Source: Meira nashicola
Lineage: Eukaryota > Basidiomycota > Exobasidiomycetes > Exobasidiales > Brachybasidiaceae
Assembly (NCBI GenBank): GCA_001600355.1
Contig: BCJU01000002.1
Coordinates: 1,798,001 to 1,862,000 of the forward strand
Length of the DNA stretch: 64,000 nt
Direction of reading: 5' to 3'
Part shown: positions 1 to 10,048 of the stretch, piece by piece
Numbering within the stretch: position 1 is the first letter of the stretch
Layout: every line of letters starts with the position of its first letter
Notes under the pieces: generated by a model
The model's input: the letters and a program-made list of their open reading frames with translations, nothing else
Databases searched by the model: none
Told to the model about the DNA's origin: nothing
Made by a program: the position numbers and the translations under genes

Positions 1-574
1 AGGTGAACATACTTTAAATTGGGCAGCTCGTCGTGCTACACGATTTTTGGACGAAAGATTTTCTATTTTGGATGATGGATCAGATGATGCCGAAGATTTG
101 CAATTTTCCACGAATGAGAAGAGAGACTTTTCCAATTTACGAGCAGGACTTTTTCCACAAGGATTACATCAACGCTTAAGCATTGTAAAAAATCAATTAA
201 GCGATGAAGAAAACTTACTTGAGAAACTTGGTATTTCGATTCAATCCCTCAAAAAGGCACCTTTAGTAGCAACAAAGACATTCGATTGTGCTCTATACTT
301 CTTTGATAAGTATCAGAGCAATGATCAAATTTCATGCTCTCTTGCTATTGCCTTACCACCGCCACATCTGGATTTCGAGCAAGAAGCATTACATGTCGAA
401 TCAAGTTGTAACCTTCGTTTTGCTGAAAGAGCAGATGGAAATCTGATGCTACAATGGTCAAAAGAATCCGGTTTGATAACGCCTGAAAGTGTTCGGTCAC
501 CACGCTTGATTGTAGCGCCAACTGCTGCTAGTTGGCTTACAGTGGCTTCCACAATTCCAAATTCTGCTGCTTAA
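1..574 (+). CDS. C-terminal part of an unrecognised protein
   Basis: The frame is open from base 2 to the TAA at 572-574, giving about 190 residues of a protein whose start lies left of the window. No ATG is needed inside the window: the first in-frame start-like codon, near base 47, is a TTG within an open frame. The fragment begins with a basic helical stretch (NWAARRATRFLDERF), followed by an acidic linker and then a mixed alpha/beta-like region ending in a hydrophobic segment (LIVAPTAASWLTVAST). No family motif is recognised. It converges on the peptide precursor gene, whose stop lies 436 bases downstream. Coding status is well supported by length and composition; function is unknown. Confidence 0.6.
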   Translation, partial: GEHTLNWAARRATRFLDERFSILDDGSDDAEDLQFSTNEKRDFSNLRAGLFPQGLHQRLSIVKNQLSDEENLLEKLGISIQSLKKAPLVATKTFDCALYFFDKYQSNDQISCSLAIALPPPHLDFEQEALHVESSCNLRFAERADGNLMLQWSKESGLITPESVRSPRLIVAPTAASWLTVASTIPNSAA

Positions 575-1009
575 AAGCGCTCTCACATGAAAACATTATG
601 ATACTGTATAATTATACCCTCTTCTTCATCTTGAACTTATACCCCCCCGCCCAGCTTTGTATTTTACTGTATTTTTTTCTTTCTCTTCATTGTCATTTAA
701 TGATACCAATATCACTAGTATGATATGACTATATTTTTTATCGAAGTGAATTCAAAGCCTGTAACAAAGAAGATAATGAATGAAGATTCGTTGAAAATAC
801 AGTTTACATCTACAAATGGGTCAAAGTTTTATACGATCGAAAGAGAGGGTGATGTTATTCTGTTTGTGGATGAAAGAACGAACTTTTCAGCTATGACCAA
901 AATAAAAGGAAAAGAGGCATTTGAGTCAAGTATGATTGTTGTATAGATCATTTCGACAAATTGAGAGAGAATGAGAAGAAAGAAGCACAAATGTTGTCAA
1001 TAAGTTGTC
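575..1009. other. Convergent 3' intergenic region
   Basis: This is the shared 3' flank of two convergent genes. It is AT-rich with T-rich runs. A 73-codon plus-strand ATG frame (725-946) lies inside; it has protein-like composition but no recognisable domain and no clear promoter, so it is not called as a gene. Confidence 0.5.
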
Positions 1010-3088
1010 CTATTGTGGTTTCGACTTATCGTTTTTGGCTTTATCGTTTTTGGACGTAGCGATTTGCAATGATTTGTAGATATTATTGACGCCTCCTCCT
1101 CTGGTTGTTGGTCTGAAAACTGGTGAACGTTTTTCCGCATCTGGTGAAGGTAAGGCTTTCTCCTCAAGGCTTCTCTGATAAAGATCATTTGCGTCATCTC
1201 TTTTAGTGGGTTTTTTATCGGGTCCTAGGTAACCACTTCCTTTCCAAGAAAAGATTGGTGAACGTTTTGCTGCATTTGGTGAAGGAAAGGCTTTCCCCTC
1301 AAGGCTTCTTTGATAAAGAACGTTTGCGCCATCTCTTTTAGTGGCCTTTTTTGTGGCAGGTTGTAGGTAACCCTTTCCTTTCCAGGAAAAGATTGGTGAA
1401 CGTTTGCTAACTTGCTCTTCTTTGCTTTCTTGTTTATCAAAGACGTTACGCTCGATTACTTTTGCACCACTTTCGTCATTCTCAGCAGCGAGATTACGAG
1501 GGTCAAAAGAGTACATCTTATACTTTCTGTATGCTGGATCACGAATTTCCACTTCTGAAGTTGTTTCTTTTTCGGACAAGCCACGTTTATGGCCAAAGTT
1601 ATAATAGCTCGACTTGGCAAAAGCTGGCTCACGTTTTTGATTGTTTTCTAGACCAGAATAATATCGATTGATGTGGAAAATCGGCTCACGTTTGATCAAA
1701 TTGGCTTTTGCAACATTCGTAGATGAGGAGGAAAGTTCACGTTCCATTTCTTTTTCATCGTTATGCTCGTCCCGCTTATCAAAAACGATTTCAGTCTTTG
1801 CATTTGTCTCTAACTCTTCAATCGAGCGGCGAGGAGGAGCGCCCCAGAAAAATTTGCCATATCTAAATATTGGACTTCGTTTCACAAGTTGAAGTTGATC
1901 TGGTGTATATTGAGTCTCACGCTCTTTCTCTTCTTCGATGGAACGGCGATGTGTTCCTGGGCGATATGACAACCAATTTGCCCAAGTCGGTTCACGTTTT
2001 GTAAATTGAATACGATCTTTGAATGATCTGCGAGTCAGCATAGTCCAATACATTAAAAAAGGTTCTAAAATCGAAGAACGCTTGACTTGATCCAAAGTTT
2101 CGTCATATGATTCCATCACTCCATTCCATCTCTCGTTGAAAAGCATTAAATTTTCATTTAAATTCGAGCGCCTTTCATCGTTTGAAAATCCATCAGAAAG
2201 GAATCTGCGCTTTCTTGTACTTCCACCAGCAGCCATGTAACGACACCACCAGCAATAAGGTGCCCATCTTCTTGTCAGAATCTGTGTCTCATTCTCATCT
2301 GAAGCAAGCTCTTGTCTTCTTGTGCGAGCCAAATGGCCACGAAACCATTCTAGCCAATTTGTACTCTTCACCATGACATTTGCCATACCTTCATTTGAAT
2401 CAAACAACTCCCTTTTGGTTGTGCCGGGCCAAAATCGAAACATTTTAGCAAAGTTTGGCGGAATAAAGTGCTTTCTGAACAAAACGATTGTCATTTCATC
2501 ACTTAAATCATCAATTGTACGACGCAAAGATCCGATTTCCATTGGATTTTCGATGTCGGAAGGAATTTGTGAACGTTTCTGCAATTGAGTTGGAGCACGT
2601 TCCTCCAAAGGATTGGCAGACTCACTTATGCTTGAGATCGATCGGCGGTTTTTATGACAGCCATCTTTACCGCATTGTTTACCAAAGAAATATGATTTTC
2701 CTATTGTTGATGGTGTACCCCAAATAATCGGTGCACGCTTTTTCAAAGAAGCAAAAAGCTCTCCGACACTTTGAACCGAGCGTCGACAATAATAGCCACG
2801 GAGACACTGGTTCGCAGAATATGCCTTTGGATTAACAAATCTTTCAAGCGAGCCTACTTTGAATACGGGAGACCGTTTGGCTGGGCCTTGTCCAGTAGGA
2901 TCACCAGCATTATAAGCAAATTTTCTGTTGTCAACATAGCGCTCCTCAAGGTTGGCTCCCTCGGAACGTTTTTCGATTGAATTGAAACCGTTGACGGAGA
3001 CTGGAGTTGCTAATGTTGTCAAGATCAGATGTTGTAAAATGGCAATCGTGATGGCCCACGAGGCCCACTTTGTAATCTTTGTAAGCAT
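1010..3088 (-). CDS. Secreted multi-peptide precursor with repeated Kex2-type cleavage sites
   Basis: A 692-residue intronless ORF. Residues 1-28 form a signal peptide (basic start, hydrophobic core, LATP end). The rest has more than twenty dibasic KR/RR sites, the signature of Golgi Kex2 processing. After many of them a segment begins with [S/E/A]-P-x-[F/I/W]: at residues 73, 119, 366, 405, 468, 487, 564, 610 and 655, with a related W-A-P segment at 275. Each is rich in Trp, Tyr, Phe and Gly and most run 14-30 residues to the next basic site. Between them lie acidic spacers, several starting R-S-I-E-E or R-S-L-E. This is the layout of fungal Kex2-processed repeat proteins, neuropeptide-like precursors and Ustilago Rep1. 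The core sequences are not ones I recognise. The segments at 73, 119 and 275 carry cysteine pairs. A TATA-like element lies at 3266-3272. No UstY-like oxidase was seen nearby, so a cyclic RiPP is not supported. Likely secreted; role unknown. Confidence 0.8.
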   Translation of the reverse strand: MLTKITKWASWAITIAILQHLILTTLATPVSVNGFNSIEKRSEGANLEERYVDNRKFAYNAGDPTGQGPAKRSPVFKVGSLERFVNPKAYSANQCLRGYYCRRSVQSVGELFASLKKRAPIIWGTPSTIGKSYFFGKQCGKDGCHKNRRSISSISESANPLEERAPTQLQKRSQIPSDIENPMEIGSLRRTIDDLSDEMTIVLFRKHFIPPNFAKMFRFWPGTTKRELFDSNEGMANVMVKSTNWLEWFRGHLARTRRQELASDENETQILTRRWAPYCWWCRYMAAGGSTRKRRFLSDGFSNDERRSNLNENLMLFNERWNGVMESYDETLDQVKRSSILEPFLMYWTMLTRRSFKDRIQFTKREPTWANWLSYRPGTHRRSIEEEKERETQYTPDQLQLVKRSPIFRYGKFFWGAPPRRSIEELETNAKTEIVFDKRDEHNDEKEMERELSSSSTNVAKANLIKREPIFHINRYYSGLENNQKREPAFAKSSYYNFGHKRGLSEKETTSEVEIRDPAYRKYKMYSFDPRNLAAENDESGAKVIERNVFDKQESKEEQVSKRSPIFSWKGKGYLQPATKKATKRDGANVLYQRSLEGKAFPSPNAAKRSPIFSWKGSGYLGPDKKPTKRDDANDLYQRSLEEKALPSPDAEKRSPVFRPTTRGGGVNNIYKSLQIATSKNDKAKNDKSKPQ
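1127..1399 (-). repeat. Tandem 135-138 bp repeat encoding near-identical core peptides
   Basis: Two tandem units (residues 564-609 and 610-654 of the precursor) each encode KR, then SPIFSWKG-x-GYL, a Lys-rich linker ending TKRD, LYQRSLE and a P-S-P spacer. A third, diverged unit starts at residue 655 (SPVF). The shared DNA motif ATTGGTGAACG, read on the plus strand, starts at 1392 and 1254, with a diverged form (ACTGGTGAACG) at 1119. Confidence 0.8.
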
Positions 3089-5007
3089 TGATGGCTTCTT
3101 GAGTGCAAGTGATTACGTTTGAAAAGATTGAAAGGATGTATAGGATTTTCTTTTGAGTTGCGCTATGAATATAGAAAAGGATTGGGGAATTTAATCTTGT
3201 CAGTGGAAGTACGTTCGGATGAAGGTGGTGTGGGAAAATGATCTGAGAGTTGCTATTTAAATATCTTTATATGCTTTTCCTTGTTTCTTGAGATACATGA
3301 GGTGCCCACTTAATTACCCGACTTGTGCCCTTTCAGATATTAGGCAAAATTTCAGAATTTTCAAGCGATCTGAAAGACAAATTAAACAGAAAATAGTGCC
3401 AAGTATTTTGTTTCTCGTAAGCACTGACGCCTAACACATAAGGCACACTTGAAGCGCCCATTTACGGTTGCAAGATTTCTATTGAAATAGGTAGAACGCC
3501 CGCGGGTTGCTTTTCGCCTTCTTTAAGCTTTTGGAAATCGTTGAAAATTAAATGATGCTCTTGAATGTGACCAAATTCAAAATACGCCATTCATTCCCTC
3601 TCCGAGATGGATGTAGGAAAAGAAAGAGAGACGGAACCGATTTGACTGAAATTCAAGTGACAAATCACACCTAAAAAACTATTTCTTTTCGTCTTCTTTG
3701 ATCATAAACGATTGCAAGTTAGTCGTTCCGAATTTACTTCAATTTCTTGTGACAGGAACGTATCGTCACGGCGCCGATTCATTTATTTTTTTTTTTCGCC
3801 ATTGTTTGTTGGCAAAATATGCGGTACGTAGCTTTGCGCGTTTTAGCTTGCACTAAGCAGCCTTTGAAGACGACTGTAAAGCACCAAAAATCACTTCAAA
3901 GCGCGGGCACCGCTACCGCCCGTGACCTTGATGCGGCATTCGAAGTTGCCCACGTCATATTTCAGCATGACCATAATTGAATGATAATCCTTTTTCTTGC
4001 AATTTCTAACCCGCTCAAACATTCAAGAACCTCTTCAGTTTTTAGCTCAAAGCAAATGACGTTGTTTACCTAGCACATAAGCAAAAATGACAGAAAGCTT
4101 CTGGCGTACTCCGGGGACGGAACGAACGCCATCCCTACTCAATTCCACTCAACGCTGCAATCACATCGCAACTTCCATCTGCGACCGGTATTCGGGGTAT
4201 GATGTCTTTTGCATCGGAATTTGATCTTCCTTCTTTGCTTCTCTTCAGTCTTGTGACCCTAGAAAACCGAAAAACCCGTTGATCGAAAAAAGAAATGTTT
4301 AATGAAAGATTGAGTCTGAATGTCATTTTCATGACTAATACAAACTGTTGAGATCGAAAAAGATACGCAATATTGGCATCGGAATCTTCTTTTTCCTCTA
4401 TTTTATTTTTTTTGTTATAATATACGGAACAGACGCCAAAAATCCAAGGAACCCGTTAAATATTCATCTTGAGAAATTGTATGCCAACAGTGCATACATT
4501 CACTTTTTCATTTGCATTGAATTCCAGCATGTAACAATTGTTGTCAGAATACTACTCAGCAGAAAGGAAAACCAAATTGTGATGCAATTATCTGGTGATC
4601 GATTAAGCCTGCAATCAAATGCCATAGACTATGTGAAAGATTTTCAGGATCGTATCACAACGCCTGAGAACGCCAAAACTACGCCTTTCAAAGCCAAGCC
4701 AGATGGGCGGACGAAAAGAAAAAAAAAAGTTGCCGCTTTATTGCACAGCGCACGCCTGAAAGTAAAAGGACTTCTTTGCAAAAAATGCATTAACTTCAAA
4801 CAGAAGCACATTTGTATATAATCCAAAAGCGGCTGCAAAAAATGGGGATCATTTTCCCCTCCAATCGTCAACCATTGCAAGTTTTGGACTTTTAACTTCG
4901 CTCTTAACTTTATCTATCATTCACTTGCTTTTTTGTTGCTACTTTTGACCAACTCTTGATAAACCAAGAAAAAAAAAAACCATCTTTCTTGTCATTCTTT
5001 TCTCAAA
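3089..5007. promoter_or_regulatory. Divergent intergenic region between peptide precursor and 7-TM gene
   Basis: This 1.9 kb region holds the promoters of both divergent genes. On the minus strand an ATATAAA box (3266-3272) lies about 180 bases before the precursor ATG. On the plus side a pyrimidine-rich leader directly precedes the ATG at 5008. It contains a T-run near 3786-3796. A long plus-strand frame at 4348-4821 opens with TTG and has no early ATG, so it is not called. Confidence 0.5.
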
Positions 5008-7367
5008 ATGAGCGATCAATCACAAGGTCCGCCACCAGATCCATCAACAGATCCATCATCAAGCGAACAAGGGCCAAGTCTTGCTTTCATCAACTTTATT
5101 GTCTTGCTATTGTATCCAACAATTGCTGCTCAAACGATCATTTTGCTAGAAGCTCTTCGAACAATTCCAGCCGAATTTCGTATTTATCGTCGAGCATGGA
5201 TTCGAAAGCGATTCAATGCCGCGGAAATTCTGTTTATATCGATCAAGTACATGTCTATCTTTGGAAGTATTTGCGATGCTTTGGTCGAAAATTCATCTTA
5301 TCTCAAGACTGGAGAAGCATGCTATGCTTTTCACACCATGTATTACACATTTATGTTGTTGAGCGTATCTTTTGTTGCAATTGCAATCGCTTGGTGAGTG
5401 ATGAAAGAAAAAAAAATATATCTTTTCCGGGCATTTTACTGAACCATGCTTATTTCTTCACTTTTTCAGGCGATGCTACATTGTTTTTAATTGCAACAGG
5501 AAAACATTGTATGGCCTTTCAGTCGGTCTTTGTTTCCATATAGCCCTTACATGCTGGACAATCAAGAAACAACACAAAGCATCATTTCTTGAAGAAGGCT
5601 TTTGTCAAGTTGGAGATTTTGAAATCAAATCAGTTTGGACCTTTGCATCGCCTTATTATCTTTTATATAATGTCATCTATGATGCAGCGGTGACAGCATT
5701 TGCAACTAGAAGGTTATTGCAAAACTCTAAAGGCTTGAAAGGTATATCCGGTATTACTGGCATCACTCGAATTCTGTTGTACAACAACATACACTATGTG
5801 AGTTCATCATCTTTACTCAATACAAGACAAGACGATTATATTGATCAATTTGTTTTTTTTTTAACAGGTGGCTATAGTTTGCGGTGTTAACTTCATGGAA
5901 TTCCTCTATTTGGCCGCTTCTGACGGAGAAGCACGCAGCTTGTTGGGTATTAGCTGTGCAATTCAAATTATAACTGGTATGGGACTTTTGATCAGCGAGC
6001 AAGATGCAGTTCATCAAGGTAATCAATCTTATATCACAAGAAAAAGCGAACAAAATTCTAATCCTTCGGGAAGCAATGGAGGATTAGGAGGTGCTCACAT
6101 GCATCAAAGTCAATATGCAAGTGCACAAACTACACGTTCATGGTTGCCGTCCTCCTTGCATCCTAGATCAGCAGAAGTTACAACCTCAACCTTTAATGAA
6201 AAGGAAACAGGGAGTTACAAGCAGCCCACTTTTCATGGTATCACACTTTCCGTTCATCAACATTGTTCTGATGCAACGGATGTGATGGACGTCGAAAGAG
6301 GTTATCCTAATTTATCAGGAAAGAATGATCATTCTTCGGATGATATCTCTCCTGCTGCTGCGGGTTGGACGAGCACGCCTTTATCTACACAAACTCCATC
6401 TGTAGAACCTTTGTTTTTCTTGCCTCAACATAACCAAGATTTAGAAACACGTCCTGTTACATATCCAAAGTTAGGATTGGAGCCAAATCCAAAGTTTTCA
6501 CCGAGTAAAGGTAAAATGGCAACGGAAGATGTTACTCTTTTGACTAAAATGACTGATGCAAGTGCCAGTGACGAAGGAGAAGAAACAAGTATGCATACTA
6601 GAGCAGTTCATTCTTCCTCTCAAAAGAGAAAACATGGCGGTGACAATTTATCAATCTCATCTATTCGTGCTCAAGCCCAATTACGAAAGATTGAAGCTTA
6701 TCGTAATCTCGAAGATATGTCTTATCCAACTCAATGGGCAGTACCATTTACAGGATCTGTACCACAACAAAGTTTATCGCCAAAGACGTACAATGTCAAA
6801 AGAAAATCTGTTCCTTCAATCGTTCCGGAAAGAAATGATAGTGGATCGGCTGATGGACCTAGCCTTTTTGAGGCAAGGTTGAGCGATAAACCAATGCCAC
6901 CGGCATACTCTGCAACGGAAGACCAACAATTTCATGGCCAACTTTCCGGTCGTGAACCCAAGCTATCCATGAGCAGTCCCCCGAATACGGCAAAAACTTT
7001 ACCACGTGTTTCAAATGATGAAGATTTGATGATGAGCGCAACAACTGGTACATTCGGAGGCAGATTTAGCGCAACAAGTATCAAGGGCGCTTCAATTCAA
7101 CGTTCTAGCAACGCATCCGCGAGCAGATCACAATTCACGCCTCTTGGTCTTGCTTTGCCAGCTATGGTTCACCAAAAGAACGTAGAAAGAGAAGTTCAAA
7201 GCAACGATAAACCTGAACAAAAAGCAACTGAGTTGCCAACCTACAACTTGCCATCTAATCAACCATCCATTCGACGCATTCAGGGATCTACACATAATCG
7301 AAGTTTCTCAGAAGGCCCTTATCGTGGTTCAATGAGGAGTAATCCTTTCTTTGGCCCCGCAAATTGA
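5008..7367 (+). CDS. Seven-transmembrane GPCR-like protein with long disordered tail
   Basis: Three exons, 5008..5393, 5470..5797 and 5868..7367, give 737 residues. Both introns (76 and 70 nt) have GTGAGT donors and pyrimidine-rich CAG/ACAG acceptors, and the joins keep frame. Seven hydrophobic helices lie near residues 25-50, 71-92, 105-128, 141-160, 185-207, 229-256 and 262-282. Basic loops (RIYRRAWIRKR; NCNRKT; ATRRLLQNSKGLK) put loops 1, 3 and 5 in the cytosol, so the N-terminus is outside and the tail inside. C105 at the top of helix 3 and C174 in the second outer loop match the usual GPCR disulfide positions. N95-S-S is a sequon in the first outer loop. W-R-C-Y ends helix 3. The roughly 450-residue tail is Ser/Thr-rich. 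From memory it resembles fungal DUF6533-like 7-TM proteins. A receptor role is inferred. Confidence 0.75.
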
Positions 7368-7769
7368 TGATATTTACCCGTGTTGTACATGCATGTAAAT
7401 TCTAACTTCATCACACTTCATCCCTTGTCATTGCCAAAATCATATATCTCATAAAGAATCCTCTTAATCAAGAAGTTTGTAATCATTGCCTATCAAAACT
7501 TATGCGATCTAACTATTCAGATGTAAATTCACTCTTTCTCTTTCGACATGAAATGTATTCCATTGAATAAATGCCAATAATTTTGGGGGTTGGGATGCCG
7601 TTCCGAGCTCCCCTCACCGACGAACGATGAATTGACGAAGTGAATCGGCAATATGTTTCATGTTGTGGCTGGGTACAAGCGTGCGACCGCTACTTGTTTC
7701 GTTCGATTATATAGTCATACAATACACGGCAATCGTTAAATGCGATAGATGGAAATCAATGCGAACCGA
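7368..7769. other. Convergent 3' intergenic region
   Basis: Shared 3' flank of the 7-TM gene and the uL1 gene, with AT-rich stretches compatible with polyadenylation signals. No coding frame or RNA gene was seen. Confidence 0.5.
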
Positions 7770-8423
7770 TTAGTACAAGCGGATTGGCTTGCCCATGGTT
7801 GATTTGATAACCAAAGATTTGATGTTTTGCCAGTTCTTCTTCAACAAGGAGATCAAGAAGTTGATGGACAACATAATGTTTGCCAAAGCTTGATCATCAG
7901 TCATTTGAACGTGACCGACGGCAACACCCAAGCACAAAACCTTTTTCAATTGGAATTTGATGGTTGATTTGACTTCGATAACCTTCTTTTCCAAATCTTC
8001 AGCATGAGAGACTGGGGTTGGGAATTTACCTGCTTTAGACAAACCTGGACCCAACAAACGAGGAATTTGCTTGATCAAAGCATCAGAAGCCAAGAAAGCA
8101 TCGTATTTCTTTGCCAATTTCTTAACCAATTTCTTGTTCTTGTTGAGCTTCTTCAAATCTTCAACAGTCATGAATTCTAAATCGATCAATTTTGCACGAT
8201 CGACATCAGCTGCATCAGCCAAGATGCACAAAGACATACGAGGACGAGGAATGTGAGGCAATTTGATTGTACCCGAGAAACGCTTATCACGTTGGGTATC
8301 GTAGTTCTTTAAACCGATTTGCAATTCAATCGTTTCGTTGAAGTTGCGGTGCTTTTCTTCAGCAGTCTTCAACAATTGTTGAATGCTTTGTCGCACGCTT
8401 GACACTTGCAATTTAGAAGACAT
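7770..8423 (-). CDS. RPL10A: 60S ribosomal protein L10a (uL1)
   Basis: A 217-residue intronless ORF, the usual length for eukaryotic uL1. It forms part of the L1 stalk of the large subunit, which contacts E-site tRNA. Recognisable segments are the N-terminal helix ([11 protein letters not shown]), the strand [20 protein letters not shown], the Lys-rich helix [21 protein letters not shown], the family motif [17 protein letters not shown] at about residues 124-140, and the C-terminal [10 protein letters not shown]. The start gives [10 protein letters not shown], matching orthologues. It is divergent from a small membrane ORF and convergent with the 7-TM gene. Function is secure from family similarity. 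Confidence 0.97.
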   Translation of the reverse strand: MSSKLQVSSVRQSIQQLLKTAEEKHRNFNETIELQIGLKNYDTQRDKRFSGTIKLPHIPRPRMSLCILADAADVDRAKLIDLEFMTVEDLKKLNKNKKLVKKLAKKYDAFLASDALIKQIPRLLGPGLSKAGKFPTPVSHAEDLEKKVIEVKSTIKFQLKKVLCLGVAVGHVQMTDDQALANIMLSINFLISLLKKNWQNIKSLVIKSTMGKPIRLY

Positions 8424-8735
8424 CTTGAAAGATGGTGTTGTACAGTGATGGAGAGAAAGAAACGTCAGAAGAAAGGTTACAATGAGAATACCCTAAAATC
8501 CACAGTTGTTCTGCCCAGCGCGCACACCAAAATCAATAAATTTCTTGCATTACAGTACACGCTGCGGATCACGTGTAAAATGCAAACACTTTAACATTTG
8601 CTGACTAAGCATTACTGTGCGGAGATTAAGTAGTCAACCTGCATGCATGATTTGATTGTGTTCGGCATTGCTGTAATCATCTGTGCATAAAGGTGGGGTA
8701 TTAGCATTTAGTCACATTCTTCTTCCTTTACAATC
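8424..8735. promoter_or_regulatory. Divergent promoter of uL1 and a small membrane ORF
   Basis: This 312 bp region separates the uL1 start from the small ORF at 8736. It contains pyrimidine-rich leaders on each side and one ATGCAT palindrome near 8642. No TATA box close to the ribosomal protein start stands out. Confidence 0.45.
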
Positions 8736-8972
8736 ATGAATGCGATGACTTATGGAGATGTTTTGTATACGATGGCAGATTCATGTCCGATCTTCTTAGG
8801 TCTTTACATGGTTACGCATATAATCGAATTCTGTTTGGAAAGATCACATCTTTCCAACAATTTATCTTCAACGCCATTGGAAGGGATCAAGGAAGGCGCA
8901 AAATATTTTCAACTCATCTTCGCTCTTCTCATTACGATTGGTGCACTTATGCCCAACAGACCGAAGAGCTAA
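8736..8972 (+). CDS. Small putative membrane protein, 78 residues
   Basis: A 78-codon ORF with an ATG in a favourable context after a pyrimidine-rich leader. It has two hydrophobic segments, roughly residues 18-34 (PIFLGLYMVTHIIEFCL) and 57-72 (YFQLIFALLITIGALM), joined by a Ser/Asn-rich loop, suggesting a two-pass or hairpin membrane protein. It fills a gene-sized gap: divergent from uL1 and convergent with the first thioesterase, whose stop is about 70 bases away. No family is recognised. It could be a chance frame, but the placement and initiation context favour a real small gene. Confidence 0.4.
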   Translation: MNAMTYGDVLYTMADSCPIFLGLYMVTHIIEFCLERSHLSNNLSSTPLEGIKEGAKYFQLIFALLITIGALMPNRPKS

Positions 8973-9040
8973 AGAGGGAAGGGTATATTAAAAGAGAGTA
9001 TATACATATCAAAATAACAGGAACAATGATGTGCTTTATA

Positions 9041-10048
9041 TCATAGCTTAGATGCCGTCTTTTCGTTTATCGAAGCGGACATAGTCAATGCTTGCTGTTT
9101 ACATACGGCAAGTAAGATACTATTTGTACCTTTTGGCAAATTAAGTTTATCAGCATCGGTTGGATGAGTCCAAATTTCAATCTCGAAGCACCATTGACCT
9201 TCGTTCAAGAAAGTTGTTTTGCCTTTTGCAACTACTTTTTGTAAAGGTATATTTGGCATAGGTTGTGCCATTTCGATCGATAATTTCACAGTTGCAAACC
9301 AATAACCATAAAAGTTTTTCGTTAGCTCACGTAATTGTTTCGGCATCATTCGATTGAAATCGGCTGTTGTATCACTGTAAAGTGATAATGCAGTGAGATT
9401 ATGTCGTACAATATCTGCTTCGATTACTTCTTCTTGGGGAAAATACATACTCTGTACAACGAGCAATTGACCATCCTTTTCGAAAGCCTGTTTTTGTGCA
9501 ATTTTATCTTCTACAACAGTTGGAAACTTATGTTTATTCCACCAAGGATGTTCGGTTGAACGATCTGTCGGATCAGAAATAAGTGGTGGAACGGGAGCAG
9601 CAGGATTATCAGGAAGTAAAGAAAGTTGTTTGATGATTGAATCTGATCGTAAATTTGCAAAATCGGCAAAAACGGCAGAAATTCTAACACATAAAAGCAT
9701 TCCTCCATCTTTTGCAGTCTTTTGTAAAATGTCACTTTCCACAATACTAGTTGCTCTACCCTTCTTCACTAATCTTACTTCAACTGTATATGGCAACTTT
9801 GCTGAAACTCCTGCTAAATAAGATGCATTACAAGATAATAAATCTTTTTGTTTTTCACTAATCCGTCTAATGACAAAATCTTGAGCGCAATTAAGCAAAA
9901 TGCCAAGAGTATAACCTCCATTTGTGATTGCGAATATAGTCCATTGTTTATCAATTTCTCCCGTATAAATTGCTTTTTGTTCCTCATCAACGATTAGCTT
10001 TCTTTCAGTTGCTTTTATAAGGATTGATTTTGCGTTAGTGGAAGTCAT
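9041..10048 (-). CDS. Thioesterase-like (hot-dog fold) protein, paralogue 1
   Basis: A 335-residue intronless ORF. The N-terminal half has the signature of the thioesterase-like superfamily (acyl-CoA thioesterase, double hot-dog): TIFAITNGGYTLGILL near residues 37-52, CNASYLAGVS, and the strand VEVRLVKKGRATSIVESDI. The C-terminal half has the second hot-dog features (HNLTALSLYSDTTADF; WCFEIEIWTHP). Such proteins hydrolyse or bind acyl-CoA; the substrate cannot be read from sequence. It is followed, 241 bases upstream of its start, by a paralogue of identical length on the same strand. No peroxisomal SKL-type end is perfect; the protein ends A-S-K-L, which is close to a PTS1 and may target the peroxisome (inference). 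Confidence 0.85.
   Translation of the reverse strand: MTSTNAKSILIKATERKLIVDEEQKAIYTGEIDKQWTIFAITNGGYTLGILLNCAQDFVIRRISEKQKDLLSCNASYLAGVSAKLPYTVEVRLVKKGRATSIVESDILQKTAKDGGMLLCVRISAVFADFANLRSDSIIKQLSLLPDNPAAPVPPLISDPTDRSTEHPWWNKHKFPTVVEDKIAQKQAFEKDGQLLVVQSMYFPQEEVIEADIVRHNLTALSLYSDTTADFNRMMPKQLRELTKNFYGYWFATVKLSIEMAQPMPNIPLQKVVAKGKTTFLNEGQWCFEIEIWTHPTDADKLNLPKGTNSILLAVCKQQALTMSASINEKTASKL

Noticed and set aside
725..946. 73-codon ATG frame between convergent genes
   Set aside because: No domain, no promoter and a position within 3' flanks; left as part of the intergenic description.
1010..3088. Dikaritin-type RiPP precursor (ustiloxin-like)
   Set aside because: The repeated Kex2 layout fits, but no UstY-like (DUF3328) or tyrosinase gene was seen within the window and the cores are not near-identical.
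1010..3088. Lipopeptide mating pheromone precursor
   Set aside because: There is no C-terminal CaaX box; the protein ends in Lys-rich sequence, and it has a standard signal peptide.
4348..4821. 157-codon plus-strand frame with a hydrophobic start
   Set aside because: It opens with TTG, the first in-frame ATG comes late, and the composition is repetitive A/T; likely chance.
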